The notes: a model not told the origin generated them from the sequence alone. Positions 47,242-56,448 are shown, numbered from the stretch's first letter. The stretch is DNA of 64,000 nt from an uncultured Prevotella sp. (GCA_934217675.1 CAKQCV010000005.1:21263-85262), one strand, 5' to 3'. A program made the numbers and translations.

Positions 47242-48234
47242 ATGGATGTGGATAAGAAATGGCTTGAAAAGGGATATATTGATGAAGCTATAGACGAGTC
47301 GGTTGATTTGCATAATGAAATAAGAAATCTGTGTAAGCAAAAAAATGCTATAATATTGGCACACTATTATACAACAGGAGATATTCAAGATGTTTCTGAT
47401 TTTATCGGCGACTCTTTGGCTCTTGCGCGTAAAGCTGCTGATACAGATGCTGACATTATAGTTATGTGTGGTGTGCATTTTATGGCAGAAACTTGCAAGA
47501 TACTTTCTCCAAATAAGCTTGTGCTTTGTCCTGACCTCAATGCCGGATGTTCTCTTGCTGACTCATGCAAAGCTGACGACCTTAAAAAATATAAAGAAGA
47601 GCATCCTGGATATAAAGTAGTGAGCTATGTAAATACTACAGCAGCTGTAAAAGCCTTGACAGATGTTGTTGTGACAAGCGGAAATGCCAAGAAGATTGTT
47701 GATACTTTCCCTAAAGATGAAAAGCTTATTTTTGGTCCGGATTATAATCTTGGTTCTTATATAAACAGTGTTACTGGTAGAAACATGCTTCTTTGGAACG
47801 GAGGTTGTCATGTTCATGAGCGTTTTTCTGCACCTGAGATTGTAAAATTAAAGAAAGAACATCCAAATGCCGAGGTGTTGGTTCATCCAGAGTGTAAAGG
47901 TCCTGTTGTTCTTCTTGCAGACGTTGTTGGTTCTACGGCTGTGCTTTTAAAGCATGCTATAGAAAGTGAAACAAAAGAATTTATTGTTGCTACGGAGGCT
48001 GGAATTCTTCATGAGATGACACGTAAGTGCCCGGACAAAACTTTCATACCTGTACCGCCGGAAGTTAGCGAGGGCGGACTCGGATGTTCTTGCAACGAGT
48101 GTGATTACATGAAGATGAATACTTTGCGAAAGATTTATAATGCGCTGAAATACGAGTGGCCAACTGTTGATGTAGCACCAGAGATTGCCAAAGAGGCTGT
48201 AAAGCCTATTGAAAGGATGTTGGAGCTTTCATAA
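47242..48234 (+). CDS. nadA: Quinolinate synthase
   Basis: 330 aa. Condenses iminoaspartate and dihydroxyacetone phosphate to quinolinate for NAD synthesis, using a 4Fe-4S cluster. Motifs NAIILAHYYTTGDIQDVSDF, IVMCGVHFMAET, NAGCSLADSC, VHPECKGPV and GCSCNECDYM contain the cluster cysteines. First gene right of the candidate origin; a glycosyltransferase starts 3 bp after the stop. nadB and nadC are not nearby. Confidence 0.96.
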   Translation: MDVDKKWLEKGYIDEAIDESVDLHNEIRNLCKQKNAIILAHYYTTGDIQDVSDFIGDSLALARKAADTDADIIVMCGVHFMAETCKILSPNKLVLCPDLNAGCSLADSCKADDLKKYKEEHPGYKVVSYVNTTAAVKALTDVVVTSGNAKKIVDTFPKDEKLIFGPDYNLGSYINSVTGRNMLLWNGGCHVHERFSAPEIVKLKKEHPNAEVLVHPECKGPVVLLADVVGSTAVLLKHAIESETKEFIVATEAGILHEMTRKCPDKTFIPVPPEVSEGGLGCSCNECDYMKMNTLRKIYNALKYEWPTVDVAPEIAKEAVKPIERMLELS

Positions 48235-48237
48235 TAT

Positions 48238-49371
48238 ATGCGTATACTTTTGCTTGGAGAGGCAAGTTGGGTTCATTTCAACTTGCGTAAGGGTTTGCGT
48301 GAGCTTGGGCATGACGTTACGCTTATATCCAACGGAAACAATTTTAGGAATATCCCACGTGACATTGACATAGCAAGAGACTTGAAGTGGGGAAAATTGG
48401 GCGGACTGAAAGTTTTGTGGACGTTGCTTCGTAACATTCGTAAATTGTGTGGCAACGATATTGTGCAGATTCATAATTATCAGTTTGTCACGTTGAGTAT
48501 GAAGTGGAATGAGCGTATTATACGTTTCTTGAAACATCATAACCGTTGCTTGGTCAAATGCTGTTTGGGAGATGATCCACAAATTCTCAATATGCAGTTA
48601 GATGGAATTCCAAAGTATTCTGATATGTATTGGAACGGCAAGCCTCAGAATATAGAGCAGAATAAAGAGCGCATAGAAGAGCAGAATGCTCCGGAATGTG
48701 TAGAATGTTGGAAAGTTGCCACAGAATGCAGCGAAGCTCTTTTACCTTGTCTTTATGAGTATTATATGGCATACGACGTGGAACCTTTCAACAAAAAGCT
48801 TTATTATGCACCTTTGCCTATAACAATTGCAGATGAGAAAGGAAAAAAAATAAAAGGTATTTCACTGCCAATAAAAGTACTTGTCGGTGTGCAACGTAGC
48901 CGTGAGTATATGAAGGGAGCTTTGAAAATAGCAGAATTTGTTGAAGAGGTTAGTCGCCGTAATCCCGGCAAGATATCCATTACTTATGCCGAGAATGTGC
49001 CGTATGGAGAATATTGCCGTATGCTTGATGCTACGGATGTTCAGGTAGACCAGTTCTATAGTTACACTCCGTCAATGAACTCGCTTGCAGCAATGGCTCG
49101 CGGAACAGTTGTGATTGGCGGTGGAGAAGAAGAGGCTTACGAGTTTATTGGCGAGAAGGAACTTCGTCCAATAATAAATGTGAGTCCGGAGAATAGTTTC
49201 GATGAGAATGTTGAAATAATAGAGAAAGCTCTGCTTACTCCAGGTAACGTGAAGCAACTTTCAAAAGAGAGCATCTTATATGCAAGGAAACATAACGACT
49301 ATCGTATTGTTTCAAAGCAATATGAGAGTATATACATGAAATTACTGTCGGTCAGGAATGCTTGTCAGTAG
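48238..49371 (+). CDS. GT-B fold glycosyltransferase
   Basis: 377 aa. The N-terminus MRILLLGEASWVHFNLRKGL is a Rossmann start; the C-terminal half has VGVQRSREYMKGALKIAEF and the sugar-nucleotide region PSMNSLAAMARGTVVIGGGEEEAYEF, with an acidic pair as in family-4-like enzymes. Acceptor and donor unknown. Directly after nadA (3-bp gap), so cotranscribed. Its 3' end overlaps the convergent glycosyltransferase gene by 30 bp. Confidence 0.82.
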   Translation: MRILLLGEASWVHFNLRKGLRELGHDVTLISNGNNFRNIPRDIDIARDLKWGKLGGLKVLWTLLRNIRKLCGNDIVQIHNYQFVTLSMKWNERIIRFLKHHNRCLVKCCLGDDPQILNMQLDGIPKYSDMYWNGKPQNIEQNKERIEEQNAPECVECWKVATECSEALLPCLYEYYMAYDVEPFNKKLYYAPLPITIADEKGKKIKGISLPIKVLVGVQRSREYMKGALKIAEFVEEVSRRNPGKISITYAENVPYGEYCRMLDATDVQVDQFYSYTPSMNSLAAMARGTVVIGGGEEEAYEFIGEKELRPIINVSPENSFDENVEIIEKALLTPGNVKQLSKESILYARKHNDYRIVSKQYESIYMKLLSVRNACQ

Positions 49372-50433
49372 TTCGTTCCATTTGTATATGATGTTTTCTT
49401 TATAGAACTTGCGTGCCATTATTGCGGCTTTTTTGCCCATGGTGGTACGCAATTTTTCGCTGCTTATCATTTTGTCAAGTGCTTTTATAAACATATCACG
49501 ATCGTTCTGAGGAACGAGAAGTCCGTTTTCTCCGTCTTTTAGTATATCGCTTGCACCATATTCAAAATTGAACGATACCGACGGCAATCCGCATGCGTTA
49601 GCTTCAATCATAACCAGTCCGAGTCCTTCATATCTTGATGTCATAACATGTATGCTGTGTCGGGCGTATTTTTCTTGTATATTGTCAGTTTGCCCACACA
49701 GCGTTATTTTATCTTGTAGTCTTAGTTCATTGATAATGTTTTGCAGTTTATCTTTTTCTGAGCCATCTCCATATATGTGCAGGCACCAGTCTGGATGTTT
49801 TTCCGCAATAGTTTTCCACATCTTTATTAATCTGTCGAATCCCTTTACTTCTTCAAGTCTTCCAACAGCAATTACTGATTTTTCCGCATAGTTATCCACA
49901 GTATATTTTGGGCTGTTTATATAATTAGGTATGACAGTAATATTTTTTGCATGTTTGTATTCCAGCATATCATCCTCAGTGAGGCATACTACCATATCAG
50001 CCTTTTTCTCCATTATATTGAAAAAGCTGTGGAACGGTGTGAACTTCCTTGCCGAATGCGATTCGTAGATTCGCTTTCCGGCTTTTTTTGCAAATGGCAA
50101 TGTTAATGCTCCAATAACCATTGTAAAGAATGTAACATCAGGTTTTATTATTTCCAGTGTATCATTGAGTTTTTTTATAATGTGGATAAGTGTGGAAAAC
50201 CTGTTGATAAGTCGTATTATAGTATTGTTGCTGTGTTCAATAAATGGTATTTCCAATGATATAAGCTTTACTCCTTTTTCAAGAGGATAACTTGGCTGTC
50301 GTTTGTCTTTGTATATACTTATAATTGTTACGTCATGTCCATAGTCAATTGCAAGTGCATTTGCTTTTTCTGATATTATGCGCTCTGCACCTCCTTTTAT
50401 GGAAAAGTCTTCTATTATATATACAATTTTCAT
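49342..50433 (-). CDS. Family 4-type glycosyltransferase
   Basis: 363 aa, GT-B. N-terminal MKIVYIIEDFSIKGGAERI with the acceptor-site GGAE; donor-site VIAVGRLEEVKGFDRLIK and SRYEGLGLVMIEANACGLP with the E-x7-E motif. Transfers sugars with retention of configuration, probably for lipopolysaccharide or capsule. Transcribed leftward just after the GT2 gene (10-bp gap). Two perfect DnaA-box sequences (49892-49900, 50181-50189) occur within its coding region. Confidence 0.92.
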   Translation of the reverse strand: MKIVYIIEDFSIKGGAERIISEKANALAIDYGHDVTIISIYKDKRQPSYPLEKGVKLISLEIPFIEHSNNTIIRLINRFSTLIHIIKKLNDTLEIIKPDVTFFTMVIGALTLPFAKKAGKRIYESHSARKFTPFHSFFNIMEKKADMVVCLTEDDMLEYKHAKNITVIPNYINSPKYTVDNYAEKSVIAVGRLEEVKGFDRLIKMWKTIAEKHPDWCLHIYGDGSEKDKLQNIINELRLQDKITLCGQTDNIQEKYARHSIHVMTSRYEGLGLVMIEANACGLPSVSFNFEYGASDILKDGENGLLVPQNDRDMFIKALDKMISSEKLRTTMGKKAAIMARKFYKENIIYKWNELLTSIPDRQ

Positions 50434-50443
50434 GTTATAGTTA

Positions 50444-51352
50444 TTATTTAGTTATCCACTTAAATATCTTGCACATGTTTTCTAAACCGAAAATGTTCAG
50501 CATCATTGCTTTTATGCAATCATTATAGCTGTTGTATTTTCTGACTGACAGTTGTTGTGCTTTCAGCAAAATTTCTCCTGTTTGTCTATATGTGTGTAGT
50601 TGTGCTGTAAGCATAGCAAGGTATAGACGGTGCCATCGCTTGTCGTTAGTATCAATGTTCAGTGCTTTGACTATATTTATTTGTGCTTCAAGCAATGGTT
50701 TTATATTTTTTTTTGTTGATGTATTTACTATGCCCTGTTCATTCCAGTAATATAAATACATTCCCTTGTTTGTGGTGGCAATATTTGGATGTTTGAGAAG
50801 TAATTCTTTTGCTATTATTATATCCTCATAAATTTTACCGTCGCAGAATCGTGTATTTTCCCAAAACGACTTGCGGTATATTTTATTCCATACCCACATG
50901 TGTTCAAATCCGTATTCAGAAAGCCATTCCAGACAGTCTGTATAAGTATGTTCTCTTGGTGCGAAAATGTGTTCTGTCTGTGTACCTGGACGTTCAAAGA
51001 CTGGAAATTCAAGAATATCTATACTTTTATCAGTTTCCATTCTGTTAACAAGAACAGGTATTGTGTTTTCTTCCAGGGCATCATCGCTGTCTACAAACAT
51101 GAGATATTCTCCGGTTGCATATTGTAATGCATAGTTCCTTGCGTTTGCCAAACCTCCATTTTCTTTGTGAAAGACCTTAATTCTGTAGTCTCCTGCTGCA
51201 TACTCATCTGCTATCTCCCCACTTTTATCAGGCGAGCCATCATCAATGAGCAGCAGTTCGAAGTCATCGAATTGTTGCCTGAGAATACTGTCTATACATC
51301 TTCTCATGAGTTTTTCCACTTTATATAATGGAACGATAATGCTTAGTTTCAT
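50444..51352 (-). CDS. Family 2-type glycosyltransferase
   Basis: 302 aa, GT-A. SIIVPLYKVEKLMRRCIDSI, LLIDDGSPDKSG and MFVDSDDALEENT (DxD-type metal site) are intact, followed by family-typical WNKIYRKSFW. Inverting transfer of a nucleotide-sugar to polysaccharide. First gene of the minus pair; upstream 145 bp divergent from another glycosyltransferase. Confidence 0.92.
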   Translation of the reverse strand: MKLSIIVPLYKVEKLMRRCIDSILRQQFDDFELLLIDDGSPDKSGEIADEYAAGDYRIKVFHKENGGLANARNYALQYATGEYLMFVDSDDALEENTIPVLVNRMETDKSIDILEFPVFERPGTQTEHIFAPREHTYTDCLEWLSEYGFEHMWVWNKIYRKSFWENTRFCDGKIYEDIIIAKELLLKHPNIATTNKGMYLYYWNEQGIVNTSTKKNIKPLLEAQINIVKALNIDTNDKRWHRLYLAMLTAQLHTYRQTGEILLKAQQLSVRKYNSYNDCIKAMMLNIFGLENMCKIFKWITK

Positions 51353-51497
51353 GCCACAAATTTACTAATAATAAGTATGTATAAGAAAAAAAGTAGCGTA
51401 AAACTTCTTGTTTATGTAAAAAAGATTGGTGCTTACAATAATATATGTGTGTAAAAGTCGTTTATTAAAATAAACATCCTTAACTTCGCATATTGCT

Positions 51498-52439
51498 ATG
51501 ATAAACGAGCTTTCCATATTGATACCTGTTTACAACGACAATGCCGTTGAACTGGTAAAGACTCTTCAGAGTCAAGCTTCTGATATAGAAGGACTGAGAT
51601 ACGAGATTATTGTTTTTGATGATGGTAGCACAGACGTCACTAAGATTGAGGCTAACCAATTTGTCAATATTCTCGACAATTGTCGTTGTGTGCTGTCGCA
51701 TCATCATTCTTGTCGTTCAGAAATGCGCAATGCTATGCAGCACCATGCAAAATATGATTGGTGCTTAATGGTTGATGCAAGATTGAGCGTGAAGTATGAT
51801 GACTTTATATTGCGTTACTTGTGTAGCGGTGCTGCATTAGGTGGAGCAGTGTGTGGTGGGGTTACGGTAAGTGCCAGTGATGGTGGTTCGTTTAATGATT
51901 CTGATTCTTTGTTGCTTACAAAAAAACTTTATAAGGAGAACTTGCGTTTTCGTTATGAAAAATATGAAGAACGTTTCCATTCTCTTTCTGTGCGAGAGAA
52001 ATACCCTTATAAGTCGTTCCGCACTACAAATATCTTTTATCATAAATCTGTATTGGAGCATGTTCCATACGATGAGAAAATAAAAGGCTACGGCTATGAG
52101 GATGTGAAACTTGGAAAAGAGCTGCAGAATAAAGGTATACCAGTTCTGCATATAAACAACCCGGTAGTATACACATCTTTTGAGTCGAACGAGAGATATG
52201 TGGCAAAGATAGAAGAGGCGTTGCGCACATTAAGAGAACATGATTCAGAGCTTGTTGACTTTTCCCCATTGCTTATGTATGAGAGAAAATTCCGTTGCTT
52301 TCATGTATTATGGATGGTAAAGTTGTTTCATTCCCTTTTCGGGCATTTTGAAAAGCACGTATTATGCGGTAAAGCTCCAAGCCTGTTTATCTTTAAACTT
52401 TATAAGTTAGGCTATCTTGTTAGTTTGCCTGTGGATTGA
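51498..52439 (+). CDS. Family 2-type glycosyltransferase, unusual metal site
   Basis: 313 aa. Start SILIPVYNDNAVELVKTLQ and nucleotide-binding IVFDDGSTDVT are normal. The second acidic motif reads CLMVDARLSV, so the usual DxD is D-A-R. The later GYGYEDVKLGKEL carries the ED motif seen in some GT2 branches. It may be a glycosyltransferase with altered metal use. Own transcription start likely; no clear TTTG box, only TAACTTCG at 51481-51488. Confidence 0.82.
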   Translation: MINELSILIPVYNDNAVELVKTLQSQASDIEGLRYEIIVFDDGSTDVTKIEANQFVNILDNCRCVLSHHHSCRSEMRNAMQHHAKYDWCLMVDARLSVKYDDFILRYLCSGAALGGAVCGGVTVSASDGGSFNDSDSLLLTKKLYKENLRFRYEKYEERFHSLSVREKYPYKSFRTTNIFYHKSVLEHVPYDEKIKGYGYEDVKLGKELQNKGIPVLHINNPVVYTSFESNERYVAKIEEALRTLREHDSELVDFSPLLMYERKFRCFHVLWMVKLFHSLFGHFEKHVLCGKAPSLFIFKLYKLGYLVSLPVD

Positions 52440-52580
52440 CTTTTTCCCTGCCGTTTTAGCTGCAGTGCAATAAGCTTGCAACTGTGGTGCAATGCGTTTG
52501 CACCATCAACGCATTATGCTTTTTATAATCCTTTACTGTGCATGCTTTTTTCTATAGAAGATTAGTAAATATTATTCTAT

Positions 52581-52669
52581 CATCCCTCACATCCCTCACC
52601 TCATCCCTCACTATGTTAAAATGCTGATTATAAGAAGTATAAATAAAAAAAGTGAGGGATGAGGGATAA
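52581..52669. repeat. TGAGGGATG-type inverted repeat, copy 2
   Basis: Three CATCCCTCAC-type units on the left (52581-52612) and AGTGAGGGATGAGGGAT on the right (52651-52667); CTCATCCCTCACT (52600-52612) pairs perfectly with 52651-52663. Confidence 0.8.
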
Positions 52670-52900
52670 AATACCTTTTAGATTATTCATATATTTTGAG
52701 TCGTATTTTCTATTATAGCGTATTTGATGTATTAAAAGTGGAATATTTCTTCTTTGTTAAATATATTGACGGCAGAATACAGATTTGCATGAAAATAATA
52801 TATAAAGATGTGAAATGTGCAAAAGGTTATTATTTTAGGCTATATTTTTCTATTGTTGTTTATAAAAATATATTGTTGATGATATTTTGTGTATGAAATA

Positions 52901-52931
52901 TTTGTTTTTAATATATTTTTGTATAAATTTG
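52901..52931 (+). promoter_or_regulatory. Promoter of the exported protein at 52963
   Basis: TTTG (52901-52904), 19-bp spacer, TAAATTTG (52924-52931). Confidence 0.78.
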
Positions 52932-52962
52932 TGGCGTGATTAATAAATAATAGGATTTGCTT

Positions 52963-54546
52963 ATGAAAAAGATTGCGACATTTATCATTGCAGTAGTTTT
53001 AGCTGCACCTGTAATGGCACAAGGAACGCTTGATGATATAGAGCTTCCTACCAACATTATTAAAGACCAGCCAGAAGGGACATTTGAGAAGAATCTTTAT
53101 ACCTTTGCGCATGATTCTTATTATGTATACTATAATCAGTTGTATCAGCGTGATGTGGATGCTGTAGGCACAGATGCTGTGTTTACAAATACAGGTGAGG
53201 TATATATAAAAAGTCCGTTAACAACAATAAAGCTGAATGCTTGGATGCATGGAGATGTTATCGATGGTGATACCGTGGTTTTCCACATGCCACAGCTTAT
53301 GGAAATGAAAACGGCTTATAATTCGGAAGGTGAAGAATATACAAAATATGGTTATCTTTGGAACATGAAGTTGCAAGATACTGATATAGGTACAACAACG
53401 TATGTGCCGGCAGATAAGCAAGAGGTGAGATTTATTCATCGTAATGACTCGCTCATAATGCTTGACGGATATTTCCTTGGTTTTGCTGACGAAAAGGGTG
53501 TTTGGTATGGTTATGGCGATAAAAATACTATATATTATAAGGTGAATACACCAATATATAAACCGGCAGACGAGAGTAAAGCCGTGGAGTATCAGATGCT
53601 TTTTACTGATTATACCAATGCTACCGACACTCGAAAAGTGAAAGTCGCTTTTGAAGGGGACGATGTTCTTATTGGAGGACTGACACCAACTTTGCCAGAC
53701 TCGTGGATAAAGGGAAAGAAAAGTTCTGATGGGAAAAAGGTAACATTCCCAACAAGTCAGTATTTTGGATATGACGAGACTGGAGAATACCATAGCTTTT
53801 TTAAGGCTATGGATAAGGAAATTGTTCAAGGGGAGTATTATGACTATACAAGATATAAGTTTATTAACGAGATTGTTCTTGATTTGAACGAAGATGACAA
53901 GAGCTTGAAAGGAGAAAAGATAATGGCTGTAAACACCGGTACAAATTCAGAAAATCCGTTGTATGTATATGATGCTCCAAAGTTCACTGTCTTCAAAATA
54001 GTTGTTGGAGCACCAACAGCTCCACAGAATCTGTTCTTCACACCATATAACAGTGATATGATGTATGGAATGATGCGTTTCGATCTTGGCATGACAACAG
54101 ATAAGGATGAGGCTCTTGATCCAGAGAAACTATACTACAATATATATTTTGATGATGAGATATATACTTTCGACCCTTCAGAGTATGTAAAGATGGATAA
54201 GGCATATACGGATGTTCCATATTCTTATTCTGACAATTGGGATTTTGGAGCTGTAAGCAACCAGCGCACTATTTATTTCTATAACCAGACGGCAAAGAAA
54301 GCTGGTGTGCAGAGTTTCTTGCTTGATGGTGGCAAAAAATACTATTCACCGCTTGTTACTGTTGATGCTAACGGAAATGTAACAACAGGTGTTGATGGTG
54401 TGCGCACTATGGATAAAAAAGTTGTAGACATTGAATATCTGGATATGAGTGGACGCAAGATACAGACACCACGCAGCGGAATATATATTGCAATAATGAA
54501 ATTTGCTGATGGTACAGTAAAAACAATGAAACAGATAGTGAAATAG
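52963..54546 (+). CDS. Exported protein with C-terminal sorting-like tag, function unknown
   Basis: 527 aa from the ATG at 52963 (TTG at 52957 rejected). Signal peptide MKKIATFIIAVVLAAPVMAQ. The body is beta-rich and aromatic with no family I recognise; NLFFTPYNSDMMYGMMRFDLG and FDDEIYTFDPSEYVKMD suggest surface-protein beta-sandwiches. The last ~50 residues (VDIEYLDMSGRKIQTPRSGIYIAIMKFADG) match the tag of the proteins at 3911 and 27437. Complete promoter; shared terminators with the convergent dehydrogenase. Confidence 0.75.
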   Translation: MKKIATFIIAVVLAAPVMAQGTLDDIELPTNIIKDQPEGTFEKNLYTFAHDSYYVYYNQLYQRDVDAVGTDAVFTNTGEVYIKSPLTTIKLNAWMHGDVIDGDTVVFHMPQLMEMKTAYNSEGEEYTKYGYLWNMKLQDTDIGTTTYVPADKQEVRFIHRNDSLIMLDGYFLGFADEKGVWYGYGDKNTIYYKVNTPIYKPADESKAVEYQMLFTDYTNATDTRKVKVAFEGDDVLIGGLTPTLPDSWIKGKKSSDGKKVTFPTSQYFGYDETGEYHSFFKAMDKEIVQGEYYDYTRYKFINEIVLDLNEDDKSLKGEKIMAVNTGTNSENPLYVYDAPKFTVFKIVVGAPTAPQNLFFTPYNSDMMYGMMRFDLGMTTDKDEALDPEKLYYNIYFDDEIYTFDPSEYVKMDKAYTDVPYSYSDNWDFGAVSNQRTIYFYNQTAKKAGVQSFLLDGGKKYYSPLVTVDANGNVTTGVDGVRTMDKKVVDIEYLDMSGRKIQTPRSGIYIAIMKFADGTVKTMKQIVK

Positions 54547-54565
54547 TTCTGGGGTAAATAATAGT

Positions 54566-54622
54566 TTCTTCCGTTAATGTGCTGTCGCTTATAATATACG
54601 GTCGTGGTATTTAGCGGAAGAA
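54566..54622. terminator. Hairpin 1 between convergent genes
   Basis: 12-bp stem with one G-T pair (54566-54577 with 54611-54622). Confidence 0.6.
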
Positions 54623-54639
54623 CTCTACTGAAAAAAGAA

Positions 54640-54696
54640 AATCCTTCACAGCAAAAAACAGGTGTAATTCCACTGTTATATGGCATGTGAAGGATT
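54640..54696. terminator. Hairpin 2, terminator for both converging genes
   Basis: AATCCTTCACA (54640-54650) pairs with TGTGAAGGATT (54686-54696), flanked by A-run and ATTTATTTAT. Confidence 0.75.
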
Positions 54697-54726
54697 ATTT
54701 ATTTATCTATTTATGTAGAATTTTTA

Positions 54727-55530
54727 TCAAGGCTGCTTGCCTATGTATGCAAGAATACCACCATCTACATACAAGATGTGACCGTTTACGAAATCACTGG
54801 CGTCAGATGCAAGGAATACAGCAGGACCCATCAAGTCCTCAGGAGTACCCCAACGTGCAGCAGGAGTCTTGCTGATGATGAAGCTGTCGAAAGGATGACG
54901 GCTGCCGTCGGCTTGACGCTCGCGCAGAGGAGCTGTCTGAGGTGTGGCAATATAACCCGGACCGATACCGTTGCACTGGATGTTGTGCTCACCGAACTCA
55001 GAACAAATATTGCGTGTAAGCATCTTCAAACCACCTTTTGCAGCAGCGTATGCAGAAACAGTCTCTCTGCCCAGCTCGCTCATCATTGAGCAGATATTTA
55101 TAATCTTGCCGTGACCCTTTTTTATCATTCCGGGAATGACAGCCTTTGATACGATGAATGGAGCGTTAAGGTCGATATCAACAACCTGGCGGAAATCCTC
55201 GACCGACATCTCTGTCATAGGGATGCGCTTGATGATACCGGCGTTGTTTACAAGAATATCGATGGTGCCAAGCTCTTTCTCAATGTCGGCAACCATTTTC
55301 TTAACATCCTCTTCGTTAGTAACATCGCAGATGTAACCTTTTGCCTCTATGCCTTTTGCTTTGTAGTCGGCGAGAGCCTGGTCCATGTGATGCTGTGAAC
55401 GGCAGTTGAATGCAATCTTCGCTCCTGCCTTTGCGTATGCCTCGGCAATGGCAAATCCAATGCCATAGGCTGCTCCAGTAACGAGGGCTACCTTGCCCTC
55501 AAGAGAGAAATTCTTTGAAAATGTATCCAT
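54727..55530 (-). CDS. Short-chain dehydrogenase, gluconate 5-dehydrogenase/KduD-like
   Basis: 267 aa. Classical SDR: TGAAYGIG cofactor loop, NNAG, catalytic Ser in INICSMMS and YAAAKGG (Tyr-x3-Lys), and the C-terminal LYVDGGILAYIG. Closest subgroup by pattern is gluconate 5-dehydrogenase or 2-deoxy-D-gluconate 3-dehydrogenase, acting in hexuronate/gluconate catabolism. Its usual partners (kduI and similar) are not in the window. TAACTTTG at 55588-55595 (minus) is a likely -7 box. Confidence 0.87.
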   Translation of the reverse strand: MDTFSKNFSLEGKVALVTGAAYGIGFAIAEAYAKAGAKIAFNCRSQHHMDQALADYKAKGIEAKGYICDVTNEEDVKKMVADIEKELGTIDILVNNAGIIKRIPMTEMSVEDFRQVVDIDLNAPFIVSKAVIPGMIKKGHGKIINICSMMSELGRETVSAYAAAKGGLKMLTRNICSEFGEHNIQCNGIGPGYIATPQTAPLRERQADGSRHPFDSFIISKTPAARWGTPEDLMGPAVFLASDASDFVNGHILYVDGGILAYIGKQP

Positions 55531-55689
55531 TTTTCGTTAGTATTTAGTTATTTGACTGTAAATTGCAGTAGAACATTTTAACGACTACAAAGTTAGTGAA
55601 AGTTTTTCGATTATTGGATAAAATAGAGGCTAATATTCGTTTGTTTGCGATAAATTAAGTAAGTTTGCAAAATAAGAACAAAGAAATTT

Positions 55690-56337
55690 ATGGCAATCAA
55701 TATTTTATGGCAAGAAGATTACTGGCTGTTGCTGATGCAGTTGTATCAGAGCAAGCCTGTAGGACTGAAACCGATGTACAGTAAGCAGATGATATCTCTG
55801 TGTATGGAGCTGCATATCGCTCCGGAATACATATATGAGCGCATGTTTGAATTGCGCAATGCTACAACTCCATACCTGAAGCGCCTTTGGGAAAAATATG
55901 GCGAAAAGCCACGCAAACTGAAGAAGGATGCAGAAACTGTGAGAAGCATGATGGGGTTCTTCAATGCCGGCGATTTTTATGATGGGGTAGATGTGGAAGG
56001 CTCGTTTGAGAGGGATTTCTCAAAAATCCAAGAGTGTGGAGATATTATGCCCATCATGCTGATAATGATATTAGACCTGTATTTCAGACTTGTACCGGCA
56101 ACTATGGTAGAAAGCACACCCGAAGTGGAAGAACTTGCCAGGGTGATGGGCATAAAAAAGGAAAAAGTGGTTGAGATACTCAACATATACCAAACAGTAG
56201 ACCCTTACTTGGAAAAAACGGAATTAAAGGCAACACCATTGTTCAAACCATGCCAAGAAATATGGCATAGGTATGGCAATGATAATATAGAGCAATTGGC
56301 ATCTTATGCCGCACAGCTTAAGGAATATTTCGCATAA
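55690..56337 (+). CDS. Conserved-looking helical protein of unknown function
   Basis: 215 aa, no signal peptide or membrane segment, mostly alpha-helical (start MAINILWQEDYWLLLMQLYQ). Segments YERMFELRNATTPYLKRLWEKYG and PLFKPCQEIWHRYGND look like repeats of one helical module. I do not recognise a domain. TAAGTTTG at 55660-55667 is a plausible -7 box giving a leader of ~20 nt. metK follows 111 bp later behind its own promoter. Confidence 0.72.
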   Translation: MAINILWQEDYWLLLMQLYQSKPVGLKPMYSKQMISLCMELHIAPEYIYERMFELRNATTPYLKRLWEKYGEKPRKLKKDAETVRSMMGFFNAGDFYDGVDVEGSFERDFSKIQECGDIMPIMLIMILDLYFRLVPATMVESTPEVEELARVMGIKKEKVVEILNIYQTVDPYLEKTELKATPLFKPCQEIWHRYGNDNIEQLASYAAQLKEYFA

Positions 56338-56358
56338 AGCATTCTTTATAGTTAAAAA

Positions 56359-56390
56359 TTTGCAGCATAATATTTTAAGTACTATCTTTG
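56359..56390 (+). promoter_or_regulatory. metK promoter
   Basis: TTTG (56359-56362), 20-bp spacer, TATCTTTG (56383-56390); leader ~50 nt, too short for a known SAM riboswitch, and none is seen. Confidence 0.78.
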
Positions 56391-56448
56391 CAAGCTATAT
56401 TGTTGCAGATATAATAAAAGTATTAATATAAAACTTACATATATAAAT

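Larger units (their letters stand above)
52440..52962. other. Intergenic region with hairpins upstream of an exported protein gene
   Basis: 523 bp. Small hairpin GGTGCAA/TTGCACC (52486-52504), the TGAGGGATG inverted repeat (52581-52669), and promoter 52901-52931. A 66-codon plus ORF at 52696-52896 is AT-rich and lacks any domain; not called. Confidence 0.6.

Noticed and set aside
52696..52896. 66-codon plus-strand ORF before the exported protein
   Set aside because: Very AT-rich, Phe/Tyr/Ile/Lys dominated, no start signal or domain; its end reaches the next gene's promoter.
56391..56448. SAM riboswitch before metK
   Set aside because: The leader after the promoter is only about 50 nt and lacks the conserved junctions of known SAM riboswitches.
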